From: Fragilaria crotonensis
Lineage: Eukaryota > Bacillariophyta > Fragilariophyceae > Fragilariales > Fragilariaceae
Direction of reading: 5' to 3'
NCBI GenBank assembly: GCA_022925895.1
Contig: JAKSYS010000159.1
Location: 1 to 64,000 of the forward strand
Length of the DNA: 64,000 nucleotides
Made by a program: the position numbers and the translations under genes. Under the pieces are notes generated by a model, which had not been told where the DNA came from, made no database searches, and saw only the letters and a program-made list of their open reading frames with translations. Below, piece after piece: positions 1 to 10,681 of the stretch. Each line of letters begins with the position of its first letter. Position 1 is the stretch's first letter.

Positions 1-324
1 GAACACCATGATGTATCTGAATCTGTGGTTCCTCTTGACTTCGATGAACAGAACAAGGCATCCTTCTCAGCGTGGCAATCCACTTCTGCACGGACCATGA
101 CCTCACATGAAATTCTTGGTCCGCGCCTCAAGGAATTGGCTAGTGTGTACGAACACCGAGCCGATAAGCTGATCGAGATTGCTGCCCTTTTAGATCAGTT
201 TATCCAGCAGGGCAAAGCTGAAAATGCAGCCATGCAAACAAAATCAGTGGGCAACTTCGTTTCGGCACTCGCGCCAAACAACCGAGTGCAGCACACTCAT
301 ACAAGGCAAAAACAACACCAATAA
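1..324 (+). CDS. Unknown protein, C-terminal part (enters from the left edge)
   Basis: The reading frame is open from base 1 and ends at a TAA at 322-324, so this is the 3' end of a gene that starts outside the window. About 107 residues are visible. They are mostly helical and charged (a segment with LKELASVYEHRADKLIEIAA looks like an amphipathic helix), and the end is rich in Gln, His and Thr. I do not recognise a family. No neighbour helps with function. It could be a spurious open frame, since no upstream context is available. Confidence 0.4.
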   Translation, partial: EHHDVSESVVPLDFDEQNKASFSAWQSTSARTMTSHEILGPRLKELASVYEHRADKLIEIAALLDQFIQQGKAENAAMQTKSVGNFVSALAPNNRVQHTHTRQKQHQ

Positions 325-1576
325 AAACCGCACCCTAAATACATTAAACAAAACCTGCGCGACAAGAAAGGAGGGAAAGACAAGGTTTAGTAGTCATGTT
401 TAGCAGTGGATCTTTGCGAGACCACACAAACTTACTGACTGATCATTGAATTGATTGCACGGGAGACTACATTCTCAGAGCAGTGAGAGCCAGTGCCTTA
501 CTAAGGTGGGGCATCGGTGGCCTAGGGATTCATGCCGTGAACCATTACTTGTTAAATTTGCTCAGCATCTGCCCATTCAGAGAAGGCTACTAGTTCTCCA
601 ATGGTTGCTTTTAGGGCATAGTAGCAGTTGCAAAAAGGCCCTTGCTTCAATTACTGAGATAGATGAAAAAGGCTCTTGCTTCAGTGACAGGGATGGGTGA
701 ATGAATCATGACTCAGCGAACTAAAGCGATGATATGGGAAGCGATGATTCAAGTACTCCCAATTCTCCTTCTTCACACCGAGGATCCCATACATCTTAAT
801 GGTGCTGAAATTTCCATCACCAAAATGTTTTGCTTGTATTGTCAAAGAAATGCAGAGACAAATGTAAGTTCAGAGATAAGTAGCAGTGTACCCGAGTACA
901 CTTGTACTGGTGTATCGTATATTGTCGTACATTCAACAACACTTCAGTCATCATGTCCTTTTGCAACACGACAAGGACAGCACAAATTCTCACATCAACA
1001 GCAACAGCACTCTCACACTCAAACTCACCACTACCTCATATGACATTTGTCATCGGGTTTTACTGATCAAGCAAACCTTTCAGAAGTGGTGCGAGTGCCA
1101 TCATCAGAGGTATACGGGATGATTCCAAGAGCGAGAATCGTGATAAATATGGTGTGATACGTGAGATCTGGCAATACTCAGTACAAAAAATTCACACGTA
1201 CACACAGAACTGGAACAATATCTTTTCAAAACTGAGGTCGGAGGAAACGACAACGGCGTGTTTGACGTTACGACAGAGTGACGTCATGGTGTGACGCAAA
1301 AGGCATGCCGCGGACTCCGTTCTCAGGTTCGAACACGTTTCGGGATAAACGGACGTTGAAAGCCGTATGTTGATCAGAATTCAACTCGGAGCAGATCTTG
1401 TGTCCAAGATGCCACACGAAACTCTCAACGTGAAACTGCCCAAACAACCGGGAATTCTAAGTCCACGAGTAATCCCAGGTGCCATCTTGCTCCCTGTTTG
1501 AGAAACAGCAGTTTGGAGTTTCGAGTACTGGTGGGTGTACTCCGTATTACTACCGGACAGCACATGAGTAACGAAT
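325..1576. other. Intergenic, no gene recognised
   Basis: Short open frames occur on both strands but none has recognisable motifs or steady coding character. A doubled phrase lies near 628-682 (two variants of a segment containing CTTGCTTCA). Nothing else seen. Confidence 0.5.
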
Positions 1577-2677
1577 ATGAACGCACGTAACACGGCTGAT
1601 AGAATGGACCCGAATCGAAAGGAACATCGCCAACGTCGTGCTATCAATTCACTGAACTCGTCTGTCTCGTCTGACTCTTCTGATTCTTTTGACAGTTTTT
1701 TTTTAATTCAATCACAACTACTCATCTGTATCATGATGGTTGTAATGTTGCAAGCACGCCCCACGAAGCGACGAAAGCTGTCGGTGACTGCGGATGCGCG
1801 GACGAATCAAGACGATGAAGTCAGAAGCAGTACAAGTAGCGGCAGCAGCAGCACTCGGAGGTATTGAAGATCATCAGAGTGACTCCGAGGATGACAGCGA
1901 CGATGACGACGATCCCAAACATGCCAAAAGAAGAAGCACTGCTTGATGACGTGTTGGCCATCTACGATAAGTACGAAGAAGACGCGTTGGTTGAGCAGAA
2001 TCGTCTGCGTTGCAAGCTAACTACTTGCAGTAAGAACAAAGTCGCTTCCTTGCAGGCTCAGCTGTCGGATGCAAAGATCAAGTGCAGCCTCTTGAAGGTC
2101 CTGACACTACTGCTACAATCCGACTCGTCGCGTCTCAAGGGACGTCTTCATGCAGATCGAATGGAGTTGATGCAACAAGTCGAGCGCGTCCTCGTGAACA
2201 TTAATCTACTCCGTCAACTCTTTGAAGAGGAAATTCGTGCTGTTATTCGCATCGTTGCGACGAGACCTATTCCCACCTTCCACTATTGTTGTCCCCACTT
2301 CAATCCGAACGCTCTCAAGTCATCCTTGTGCTTCAAGTGTTGCAATTGATCAACAATCCCTGAATCGTGAAACCATACTAGCCATGTCTCATTTGGAGGA
2401 GCTGGCTAACAAGCATCTACAGCAGCGTCTTGCCGATGGAAATTATCAGTCCTCGATCATGCCCTCAAGGGTTGGCGACGAGGAAAATGATCAGGACTGG
2501 GAAAGTATGCGAGAGGTGTGGAATGTCTGGCTGCAGTTTCCAGCGAGTTGCCATCAACAGTTTGAGATCTGGCAAGAGACGTTGGCATGCAATGACCGAT
2601 TGAGTTCCCTCTTGTGGAATCTGGCCTATTATCTATCACTGGAGGACTCCGTGAACACGACAACTATGCCTTCCTGA
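1577..2677 (+). CDS. Unknown nuclear-type protein with acidic stretch and coiled coil, frame-broken
   Basis: Three overlapping plus-strand frames appear to belong to one gene. The first part (from an ATG at 1577) is Ser-rich and carries a basic PTKRRKL stretch that looks like a nuclear localisation signal. A strongly acidic run (Asp/Glu/Ser, about 1870-1915) follows in another frame. Next comes a long helical, probably coiled-coil segment (LLDDVLAIYDKYEEDALVEQ...) to about 2300, and a final helical part to the stop at 2677. The change of frame at about 1925 falls in an AAAA run, so one missing base would explain it; the changes near 1865 and 2240-2340 could be base losses or a short intron. 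Family unknown. It converges with the RFC gene downstream. Exon limits are uncertain. Confidence 0.45.
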
Positions 2678-2827
2678 TGGGGCCGCATCTCGCTACTATA
2701 ATGGGTATTTGAAAACAAATAAGTCAAAGTGTAGAGTGCTGCACAAACTTCGAGCTGCCTACTACTGATACTCATTGAAAACTGGTGTGCGCTTCACTCT
2801 GTCTATGCTTTAGTAAAGACTTGTGAC

Positions 2828-3942
2828 CTAGATCAACTCCTTCTTGAGCTTTGTAGCGATTTGACACAACCGACTTATGAGTCCCAAGAGCTGCAACAGA
2901 CTGTCCACTCCGTCGGCAATCCGCATGTGAGTGAATCCGATTTCCCGGATAAACTCCAAGAGAAGCCCTTCCTCCAAGTCAGGATGCGCCTTGGTGACAC
3001 GAAAGATTGTCCCAATAATGTCGGACGCGGCATATCCCGAATGCCACAGGACTTGCAGGCGTTCCTTCGCCACCTTGAGGTCCGATTTGTGACATGCCGT
3101 CAACAACTCACTAACAATTGTCGGGTGGGGCTGATCACACACTTTCCAAACATTCTCGGCAGATACATGGCCAAAACCACTAACCGTAGCTTGCAAGTTA
3201 TTCAAAGCATGTCGCAAGTCACCTTCTGCTGTAAACAGCAGTGCTTCCAAGCCCCCGACATCATAACTAACTTCTTCTTCTTGGCAAACAAATCGCAATC
3301 GTGTCAACACTTGCTCGTCCGACAATTTAGAATATCGCAAAATTGCGGCTCGCGATTGGATCGGCTCAATAATTTGCGTTGATCGATTGCACGCCAATGC
3401 AAATCGCGTGGTATTGGAATAGATTTCCATCGTGCGGCGCATCGCCTGCTGGGCTGCCGAGGTCATGGAGTCGGCCTCGTCAAAATGACAATCTTGTGAC
3501 GGTTCGGTGGCAAGGTGCGTTTGGATTGACAAAAGGATTTAATCTTGTTCCGAACTACGTCAATGCCACGTGCATCGGAGGCGTTCAGTTCGAGGACAGC
3601 GGACTGGTAGTGTTCGCTTCCGAGGATTGACGAGCAAGTGCATGGACAGATGTCGTCTGTAAATTGGATTGCAGTGGAAGTTAGTAGGTACACCTTGAAG
3701 ATTCTATTCTCGTAAGTATGGGTGTCAATACAGTGGACTCACCTTTCCGGTTCCCGGTGGACCGCTCAGAATGAGGTTGGGCATGTTGCCATCTTCCGAT
3801 ATGGCTTGAAGGCGTGATATGGTATCTTCATTTCCCACCACTTGATCAAGAGTCACCGGACGATACTTTCAACCCAAGGCAACGAGTATGCTGTCAGCTT
3901 GAGCTTCTTGGCTGGATTGTCGTCCTTATTCGTCGTAGTCAT
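2828..3942 (-). CDS. RFC2: Replication factor C small subunit (human RFC2 / yeast Rfc4 type)
   Basis: Clamp-loader ATPase that opens PCNA and places it on primed DNA. The start ATG (3942) gives a short basic N-terminus ending in PWVE. Then come [14 protein letters not shown], the Walker A motif [18 protein letters not shown], Walker B DEAD (about 3475), the sensor/arginine-finger region FALACN...[10 protein letters not shown] and the collar domain [17 protein letters not shown]. This order and spelling match human RFC2 closely. One intron, 3657-3742 (86 nt, GTGAGT...ACAG), splits the gene directly after the Walker A lysine. The frame is interrupted three times: one base is missing in a T run (+ strand) at about 3867, one at about 3627 and one at about 3481 inside the Walker B codons. 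All are homopolymer shortenings in a conserved protein, so I favour consensus error over a pseudogene. Confidence 0.9.
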
Positions 3943-4113
3943 TTTACAACAGGAAGTCAACAGGATCAACAAGCAGTAATGGGAACCTGTTCATGGGCAA
4001 TGGGCAATGGGCATGACGCACACACATGTTGGGGTATCTTGGCGGGAGTAATTCAAAATAAGAAAACAAGCCTCGCGCCTCGATGGAAGTATGGGATACA
4101 CTGCGCATACCTC

Positions 4114-4282
4114 CGTTCAAGTATTGACGGTACGGTACGATTTTTACCAGTACGCATACGCGTAAGCATGAATAGAATCACAATTTTATCGGTTATCGTT
4201 TTACTATTACTGTCGCTTTCCCGAGTACCCTTTATCGAACTTTTCCAAGGTAAGAATCATCCGTCACGAACGGATTTGAACG
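4114..4282 (+). repeat. 5' LTR of the Copia element
   Basis: Direct repeat of 10513-10681 with one substitution in about 169 bp. It contains a short open frame from 4168 whose predicted start, MNRITILSVIVLLLLSLSRV, is strongly hydrophobic and signal-like. A donor-like AAG/GTAAGA lies at 4250. The ends do not show a clear TG...CA. Confidence 0.88.
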
Positions 4283-4690
4283 GTTTATCAGACCCAAATA
4301 GGTTACGAAATGAATGAGCAACATTAAATGCGAAACGAACGAGAGAGAAAGCTACGCAATGGCCGAGCGGACCTAGGACTGGGGTAAAACCTAGGTTGTG
4401 GCTCGTATATGACCTACGCACTGTGGCACGTAACGGAAAAATTTGATACTCGGTAATCGTTGTTCGTATATATCTTTTGGCCGCAATGGTGGGCGACAAC
4501 GACCGGTATCAACTGCTCACGTTTTATAATTGACCATGCATGGTCACCGTGATGCATCGTACTCGCTGAGGTCGGGACTGATCACCCCGTACCGCCCGGA
4601 CTGTGACCCGCCTCACAACCCGCTCGTAGTGGCGTGGCCCGGATACGAACATAGCCCAGTTGCACTCACTTATCAGCGATTGCTGTACAG

Positions 4691-6060
4691 ATGGACGCCG
4701 AGCCTGAACCCCAACCTGAGATTTTCCCACCTATCCCCGAAGTCTATGTTGCTGAGGAGAACCCGGTCCACCGGGTCCTCCAGATCTGCGGTATCGCAAA
4801 CAATGCAAACCGTTTGACGTTCATCAACATTGAGGGTCTTGATACGATTGAAGCGTTTGGTTCCATGAGTGGTGATACGGATGTTACGGAGATGGCTAAA
4901 CGTATGGCCGCAAGGTCCAGTGCCGCTACCGGTAGGGTCATCCTTGGTACTATGCAGATTAAGAGACTACAGGCGTTGGTATACTGGGTGAAGGATAACA
5001 CCAACCGCGGGATTGAAATTGACCCTGACATGTGGACTGCGGAAGAAATGGCTCGTGCGATGGATCGGAAGGAGTCTGAGTACAACTACGGTAAGATTGA
5101 TGTCGATTTAATTGACCCTGGGAAGTGCCAAACAGACTTTGCTTGGGACAACTGGCAGATCGCCTTCGTCAACAAGCTGAGCGCCACGATGGGCGCAGCG
5201 AAGTTCCCGATTGACTATGTCGTTCGACCCGAGATCGATGATGAGTATGAACCGGTGAATGACGATGAGCAGAGACGCTACCAAATTCCCCTTACAGGTG
5301 AGAACTTTAAGCGAGACAACAAACTTGTTTACACCTTGTTGAAGTCAGCCTGCATCAAAACCGACGCCTGGACCTGGATTCAATCATATGACCGAACCTC
5401 CAATGGCAGGCAAGCCTGGCTTGCCCTGGTGGCACACTATGACGGCACAGGTGAGTTAAACAAGCGTGTGGAAAGGGCCAGGAAATCTCCCGCCTTCACT
5501 ACAAAGACGAAAAGGTATTCCCGTTCGAACGTTACATTACGAAATTGAAGGAGAATTTCTATATCTTGAGTAAAGACAAAAGTGAGGCGTTAACCGGTAA
5601 GCAACAGGTTGATTGTTTGATGCGGGGTATTCGTTCGTCCGATACAAGTATTACCTCCGCCAAGATCAACATCTTTCAGAGCTATCGATCGGACTTTGAC
5701 GGTGCTGTGAATTTTATGTCCGGTCTTGTTGCGAACCTCCATGCATCTGCACAACTGGATTATGCAAATCGTAACTCTGCCGGTAACAAGCGACGTTACG
5801 TAAGTGCCACGGACTCTACTGGTGGACGCGGTCGTGCCCGGACTGGCGGACGCTCGGGACAGCGAGGTGGTCGGCATAGTGGCCGTGGTCGTGACAATCG
5901 TGGAAGCGGACGTGGACGTGGTGAGTATCGCCGAACGTTTGCGAACAATGTGGACATTTCAGACCCGCACCGCAATTTCTCTGCCGACGAATGGGAACGT
6001 TTAGGCACCATGAGATCCTACGTATTACAACTCAGAAGGCGGACGTGGTGGCAGAGGTAA
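4691..6060 (+). mobile_element. Copia Gag region
   Basis: Capsid-like helical region followed by an Arg/Gly-rich nucleic-acid-binding segment (many RG and GR pairs, about 5820-5935). No CCHC zinc knuckle was seen, so the RGG tail probably takes that role. Part of the fossil Copia element. Confidence 0.75.
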
Positions 6061-6359
6061 TCGCGGCGACAATCGGTCTGGCAACAATACGTCCACCAAT
6101 CGGGCTACAAGCAGTGTGTCCACTACCAACAACAACAATGAATTGAATGATAATGCTACAACCGGCGGTGGCAATTCCGTCGTCTCTGAAATCACTGAGC
6201 GCGGATCTCAGAACGGTCGCAGCTTCGGCCGTGGTGCATACAACAATTCGAACTCTAACTCTACTTGACCCGCGGGAGCTAGTACTCGACGCGCCGCCAT
6301 GCCCGTAATCTCGAGCGCGCGACGTGCTGGCACCCACCAATTGCATTCACAACCGACAA

Positions 6360-7560
6360 CCCCAGGGCAACTTGGCACCAACGAAATCGATAATCATGCG
6401 GACACCATTTGTGCCGGGCCTAATTGGCGTTTGCTCGAACTCACCGGCGAATATTGCACTGTTGCCCCGTTTTCCTCTGATTACTCCCCCAAACCGGATA
6501 TCCCCATCGCGAGATGTGCCACCACTTACACGTGCCCAACGAGCGGCGACTCTGTTGTTCTCGTTGCCGATCAGGTCCTTTGGTTCGGAAACGACCTCCA
6601 TTGCTCTCTGATTAATCCTCACCAGATTCGTGCACATGGTCACGGTGTTTGTGATGACCCCTGGGACCCAAATCGCGACCTTGGCATCACACTTGATCAA
6701 TTCTTTGTCCCTCTCACCCTTTCAGGACCAAATTTGATTTTCGAATCCCGTGTGCCGACTGATTGGGAGTTAGAAAATCTTGCTGTTATCGAACTCACCT
6801 CTAACGTCTGGGACCCGGCTGACATGCACATCCTTGCATCGCACTCTCACACACCCCGTCGTCACGCTGCAACCGTTTCCTCCACCATACAGCGTACCGT
6901 TTTGTCGGAGTCCGCAACGCTGTTATCCACTATCTCGTGTGCACTTGACCCCCCGTTGTCTTTCCGCTCTCTACACACAGGCGATCACCCTGCATGACGC
7001 GCCTACGGGGACAGTACATGGTATAGGCGCGACATTTTCAAGCGAACGGCATTCAAGTATCACCGCTGAGAACCTGAGCCGCAAATGGAACATTGGGATT
7101 GACACGGCGAAAAAGACATTACAAGTTACGACGCAACGTGGAATTCGCACTGCAGTGCATCCGTTACATAGGCGGTATCGTGTCGATCACCTGCATTTGA
7201 ATCGTCGACGCCTTAACGGCAACTGGTTTACGGACACCCTATTCTCGAAGGTAATATCTCTCCCAGGGTAATGTATGCGCACAGGTCTTCACGAACGGAC
7301 AGTTTACAACCGTTCACCCTATGGAATCTAAATCAAGAGTTGCTAACGCGTTGACCGAGTTTGCGGATGATGTTGGCATTCCTGACTCGTTGCTTTCTGA
7401 TGGCGCACCTGAAATTGTTGGACCGCGAACGGATTTCATGAAGGAGGTCAATCGATTGAAGATTCGGCTAAGACGCTCCGAGGTGGGACGATCAAACCAA
7501 AATTATGCTGCAGAACGTGAGATCGGTGAATTGAAAACGCTGGCGAAATCGGATGCTTAA
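6360..7560 (+). mobile_element. Copia protease and integrase region
   Basis: A protease-like segment with the DNHADTICAG motif lies near 6390, where diatom Copia elements have an Asp-containing active site. The segment that follows resembles the stretch between protease and integrase, and integrase core similarity is seen from about 7070 to 7560 (a central Asp before GAPEIVGPRTDF, then an Asn/Glu-containing helix). Fossil; broken. Confidence 0.65.
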
Positions 7561-7868
7561 ACGCAAGGTTCCCCTCGTTTGTGGGATTATGGCCTTATTT
7601 ATGAATCTAACATTCTCAACAGGATTCCGCGCGGCTCACATCAGAGAACGGGCTTAGAAATGGTGACCGGTGAGACTCCGGATATCTCGAGTGGTTGGAC
7701 TTTGAATTCTATGACAGGGTTTGGTTTATGACCAAAAGAAGATAGAGATAGATGGCTCCGGTCGACGTCTTGCACGATGGCTTGGCGTTGCCCATCGAGT
7801 TGGAAGCGACCTCTGTTATTGGCTCCTCCTCGAATCCGGTAAGGTAATCGCTCGTACGACAGTACAGC

Positions 7869-10374
7869 ATGTTGTGCGGGACGACTATATCAACGAGGAC
7901 ACGAAATCAGAAATTGCGCGCTTCGATCAAACCGTCGAGGAACGTCTGTCAGATCACGACTTCATATTACATGAGCCCAACGACTTTTACATACAGGACG
8001 AATACATCGATGTTAGTGCTTCTTACTAATGACGAAGATTACGACGACATGAATGTACCCGAAGCAATGGAAGCCGACGACCTGGACGATGAGATTACGG
8101 ATAAGTATTTGAACGCCGAACTAATTTTCGATGTTGGAACTGGAAGCGAACGAAAAGGGCGTGTCGTTAAACGTGCCAAAGGAACCTCTGGTGAGCCAAT
8201 TGGTCGTGCCCATACTAACCCCCTTTTTGATACCCGGGAATACGTCGTCGAATTTACCGACGGTACCACCGAGAACTATTTCGCCAACGTGATTGCAGAG
8301 TGCATGTATGCACAAGTTGATTCTGAAGGGCGACAATTTCAGTTGCTACAGGAGATCACAGATCATAAGTCGGATAATTCTGCCATATCAGTAGCGAACG
8401 GTTTCGTGATGAGCAGGAATGGCAACCGGGTTCCGAAAGTTACCACACGCGGTTGGTCCCTCCTGGTCACTTGGAAGGATGGATCGTCCGATTGGATACC
8501 GTTGAAGGACATAAAAGATTCGTACCCGGTACAAATAGCTGAATATGCTGTGACTAACAACATTGCACATGAGCCGGCATTTAACTGGTGGGTCCACACT
8601 GTCTTGCGAAAAAGGAATCGGATTGTGGCGAAAGTAAAAAGGTATTGGAGAACGACGCACAAGTTCGGCATTCGTCTGCCCAAATCTGTGGAAGAGGCAC
8701 TCGCGATTGACGAAGAGACTGGTACTGACCACTGGCGTAAGGCATTAGGTAAGGAAATGAGCAAAGTCAAGGTTGCTTGGAAGCCGATGGACGGCGTCAC
8801 GCCTGCGCAGGCACGGACCGGGAAAGAACCAGGTCTGATCGGGTTTCAGGAAATACGTTGCCATATTATTTTCGATATAAAAATGGATTTCACGCGCAAG
8901 GCACGGTTCGTCGCAGGTGGACATACGACGGATACTCCGGGCTCGCTTACATACTCGAGCGTTGTCTCACGAGACAGCGTGAGGTTGGCATTTTTGATTG
9001 CTGGGCTCAATGACCTCGATGTTTTGGCCGGTGACGTTACGAATGCTTATTTGAATGCCGCTTGCCGCGAAAAGATTTGGTTTGAAGGCGGCCTTGAAAC
9101 TGGTGCAGACCAAGGTAAAGTATTGATCGTGACGCGAGCGTTGTACGGTTTGAAATCATCTGGTGCCGCGTGGAGAGCGGACCTGGCAGCAACGCTGCGC
9201 GACCTGCATTTTACATCTACTAAGGCTGATCCAGATGTGTGGATCCGGAGTGCTGATACCCATTATGACATGGTTCTCGTATATGTTGACGACATTTTGA
9301 TATTCGCGAAAGACCCGAAGGTAACTATGGATGAGTTGGGTAAACTTTACGAACTAAAACCGGAAAGCGTTAAAGAACCGGATATTTATCTGGGCGCAAA
9401 CATGGAGAAGGTGCAATTGCCTAACGGTAAGCTTGAGTGGTCCATGGGGAGCAAAACGTATGTCAAGAATGCCGTGAAGGTTGTTGAGGCCCCTCATTAC
9501 GGAAGACGACCCAATGGCGGCGTTGAAGACGACTGCACGGAATCCTTTTCCGAGCGGCTATAAACCCGAATTGGACATCACCCCTGAATTGAATGACGAG
9601 CTGGCAGCACGATTCTTACAACTAATTGGAATATTGCGATGGGCAATCGAATTGGGCCGCATTGACATCTTTGTCGAAGTCTCACAAATCTCACAGCATC
9701 AGGCGCTCCCACGGAAGGGACACCTTGACGCAATTTACCACATCTTTGCATACCTTAAGAAACATGAGAATGGCGCGCGAATCGTTTTTGATCCGAAGAC
9801 CCCAATTATTGATGAACGCGTATTCCGATCTGATGCAGACTGGAGTGACTTTTACGGGGACGTGAGCGAAGAGCTGCCGCCGAACATGCCCGAGCCAAAA
9901 GGAAAGAGTGTAAGTATTTCATGTTTTGTGGATGCCAATCATGCCGGAAATGTTATTACTCGACGGTCGCATACGGGGATCCTTGTGTACGTTCAGAATG
10001 CCCCGATCCTCTGGTTTTCCAAACGTCAAAATACTGTCGAGTCGTCCAGCTTTGGTAGTGAATTTGTTGCTTTACGAACGGCGAAGGATATGATCGTGGC
10101 TTTGCGGTATAAACTCCGCATGTTTGGGGTTCCTATCGATGGTCCGGCAAATGTTTTTTGTGATAATAACGGCGTCGTGAAGAACACAACAATCCCAGAA
10201 TCAATGTTGGCCAAGAAGCACAATGCCATTAACTACCATGCCATTCGTGAGGCAGTTGCGGCGAAAATTCTTCGAGTTGGAAAGGAAGATGGAATGACGA
10301 ATCTCGCCGATCTCTTTACTAAAGTCTTGACCGCGGATCGGCGACGTGCTCTCTGTCGGCACATTATGTATTAA
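7869..10374 (+). mobile_element. Copia reverse transcriptase and RNase H region
   Basis: The RT signatures KARFVAGGH, TNAYLNA, ALYGLKSSG and VYVDDILIF lie between about 8880 and 9310. The RNase H of the Copia type follows, with CFVDANHAG, ILWFSKRQNTVESSSFGSEF and NLADLFTKVL between about 9910 and 10330. Fossil; broken. Confidence 0.9.
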
Positions 10375-10512
10375 GTACATCACCCTAGGTTATCGGCATT
10401 CCGCATGGGCGGTGCCTTTTACCTCCTGGCGCGGCAACGACCGTGGGTTCATATTCGACCAGGTTCGCGGGAATAAATCATATGCGTTTACCACTTTACG
10501 ATTTACGGGGAC

Positions 10513-10681
10513 CGTTCAAGTATTGACGGTACGGTACGATATTTACCAGTACGCATACGCGTAAGCATGAATAGAATCACAATTTTATCGGTTATCGTTT
10601 TACTATTACTGTCGCTTTCCCGAGTACCCTTTATCGAACTTTTCCAAGGTAAGAATCATCCGTCACGAACGGATTTGAACG
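10513..10681 (+). repeat. 3' LTR of the Copia element
   Basis: Second copy of the 169-bp terminal repeat, carrying the same short hydrophobic open frame (from 10567). It is followed by CCTC, which matches the bases just before the 5' LTR. Confidence 0.88.

Larger units (their letters stand above)
4114..10681 (+). mobile_element. Ty1/Copia LTR retrotransposon (diatom CoDi-like)
   Basis: The element is about 6.6 kb with 169-bp LTRs at 4114-4282 and 10513-10681 that differ at one visible position, so insertion was recent. The bases CCTC lie on both outer sides (4110-4113 and 10682-10685), a likely 4-bp target duplication. The domain order is Gag, protease, integrase, reverse transcriptase, RNase H, which defines Copia. 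Gag ends in an Arg/Gly-rich segment. RT has the catalytic YVDD and the LYGLKSSG signature. The element looks broken in several places (about six to eight) despite the near-identical LTRs. There is no sign of an envelope gene. Confidence 0.92.

Noticed and set aside
1318-1340. GGTTCGAAC as a tRNA B box
   Set aside because: No matching A box, no acceptor-stem pairing and no anticodon arm could be found.
1381-1647. Minus-strand 88-codon open frame
   Set aside because: No known motif and it overlaps the start of the better supported plus-strand gene.
2861-3630. Plus-strand open frames over the RFC gene
   Set aside because: They are shadows of the minus-strand RFC coding sequence, which has clear family motifs.
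5796-6011. Pro/Arg-rich minus-strand frame in Copia Gag
   Set aside because: Complement of the Arg/Gly-rich Gag tail; composition artefact.
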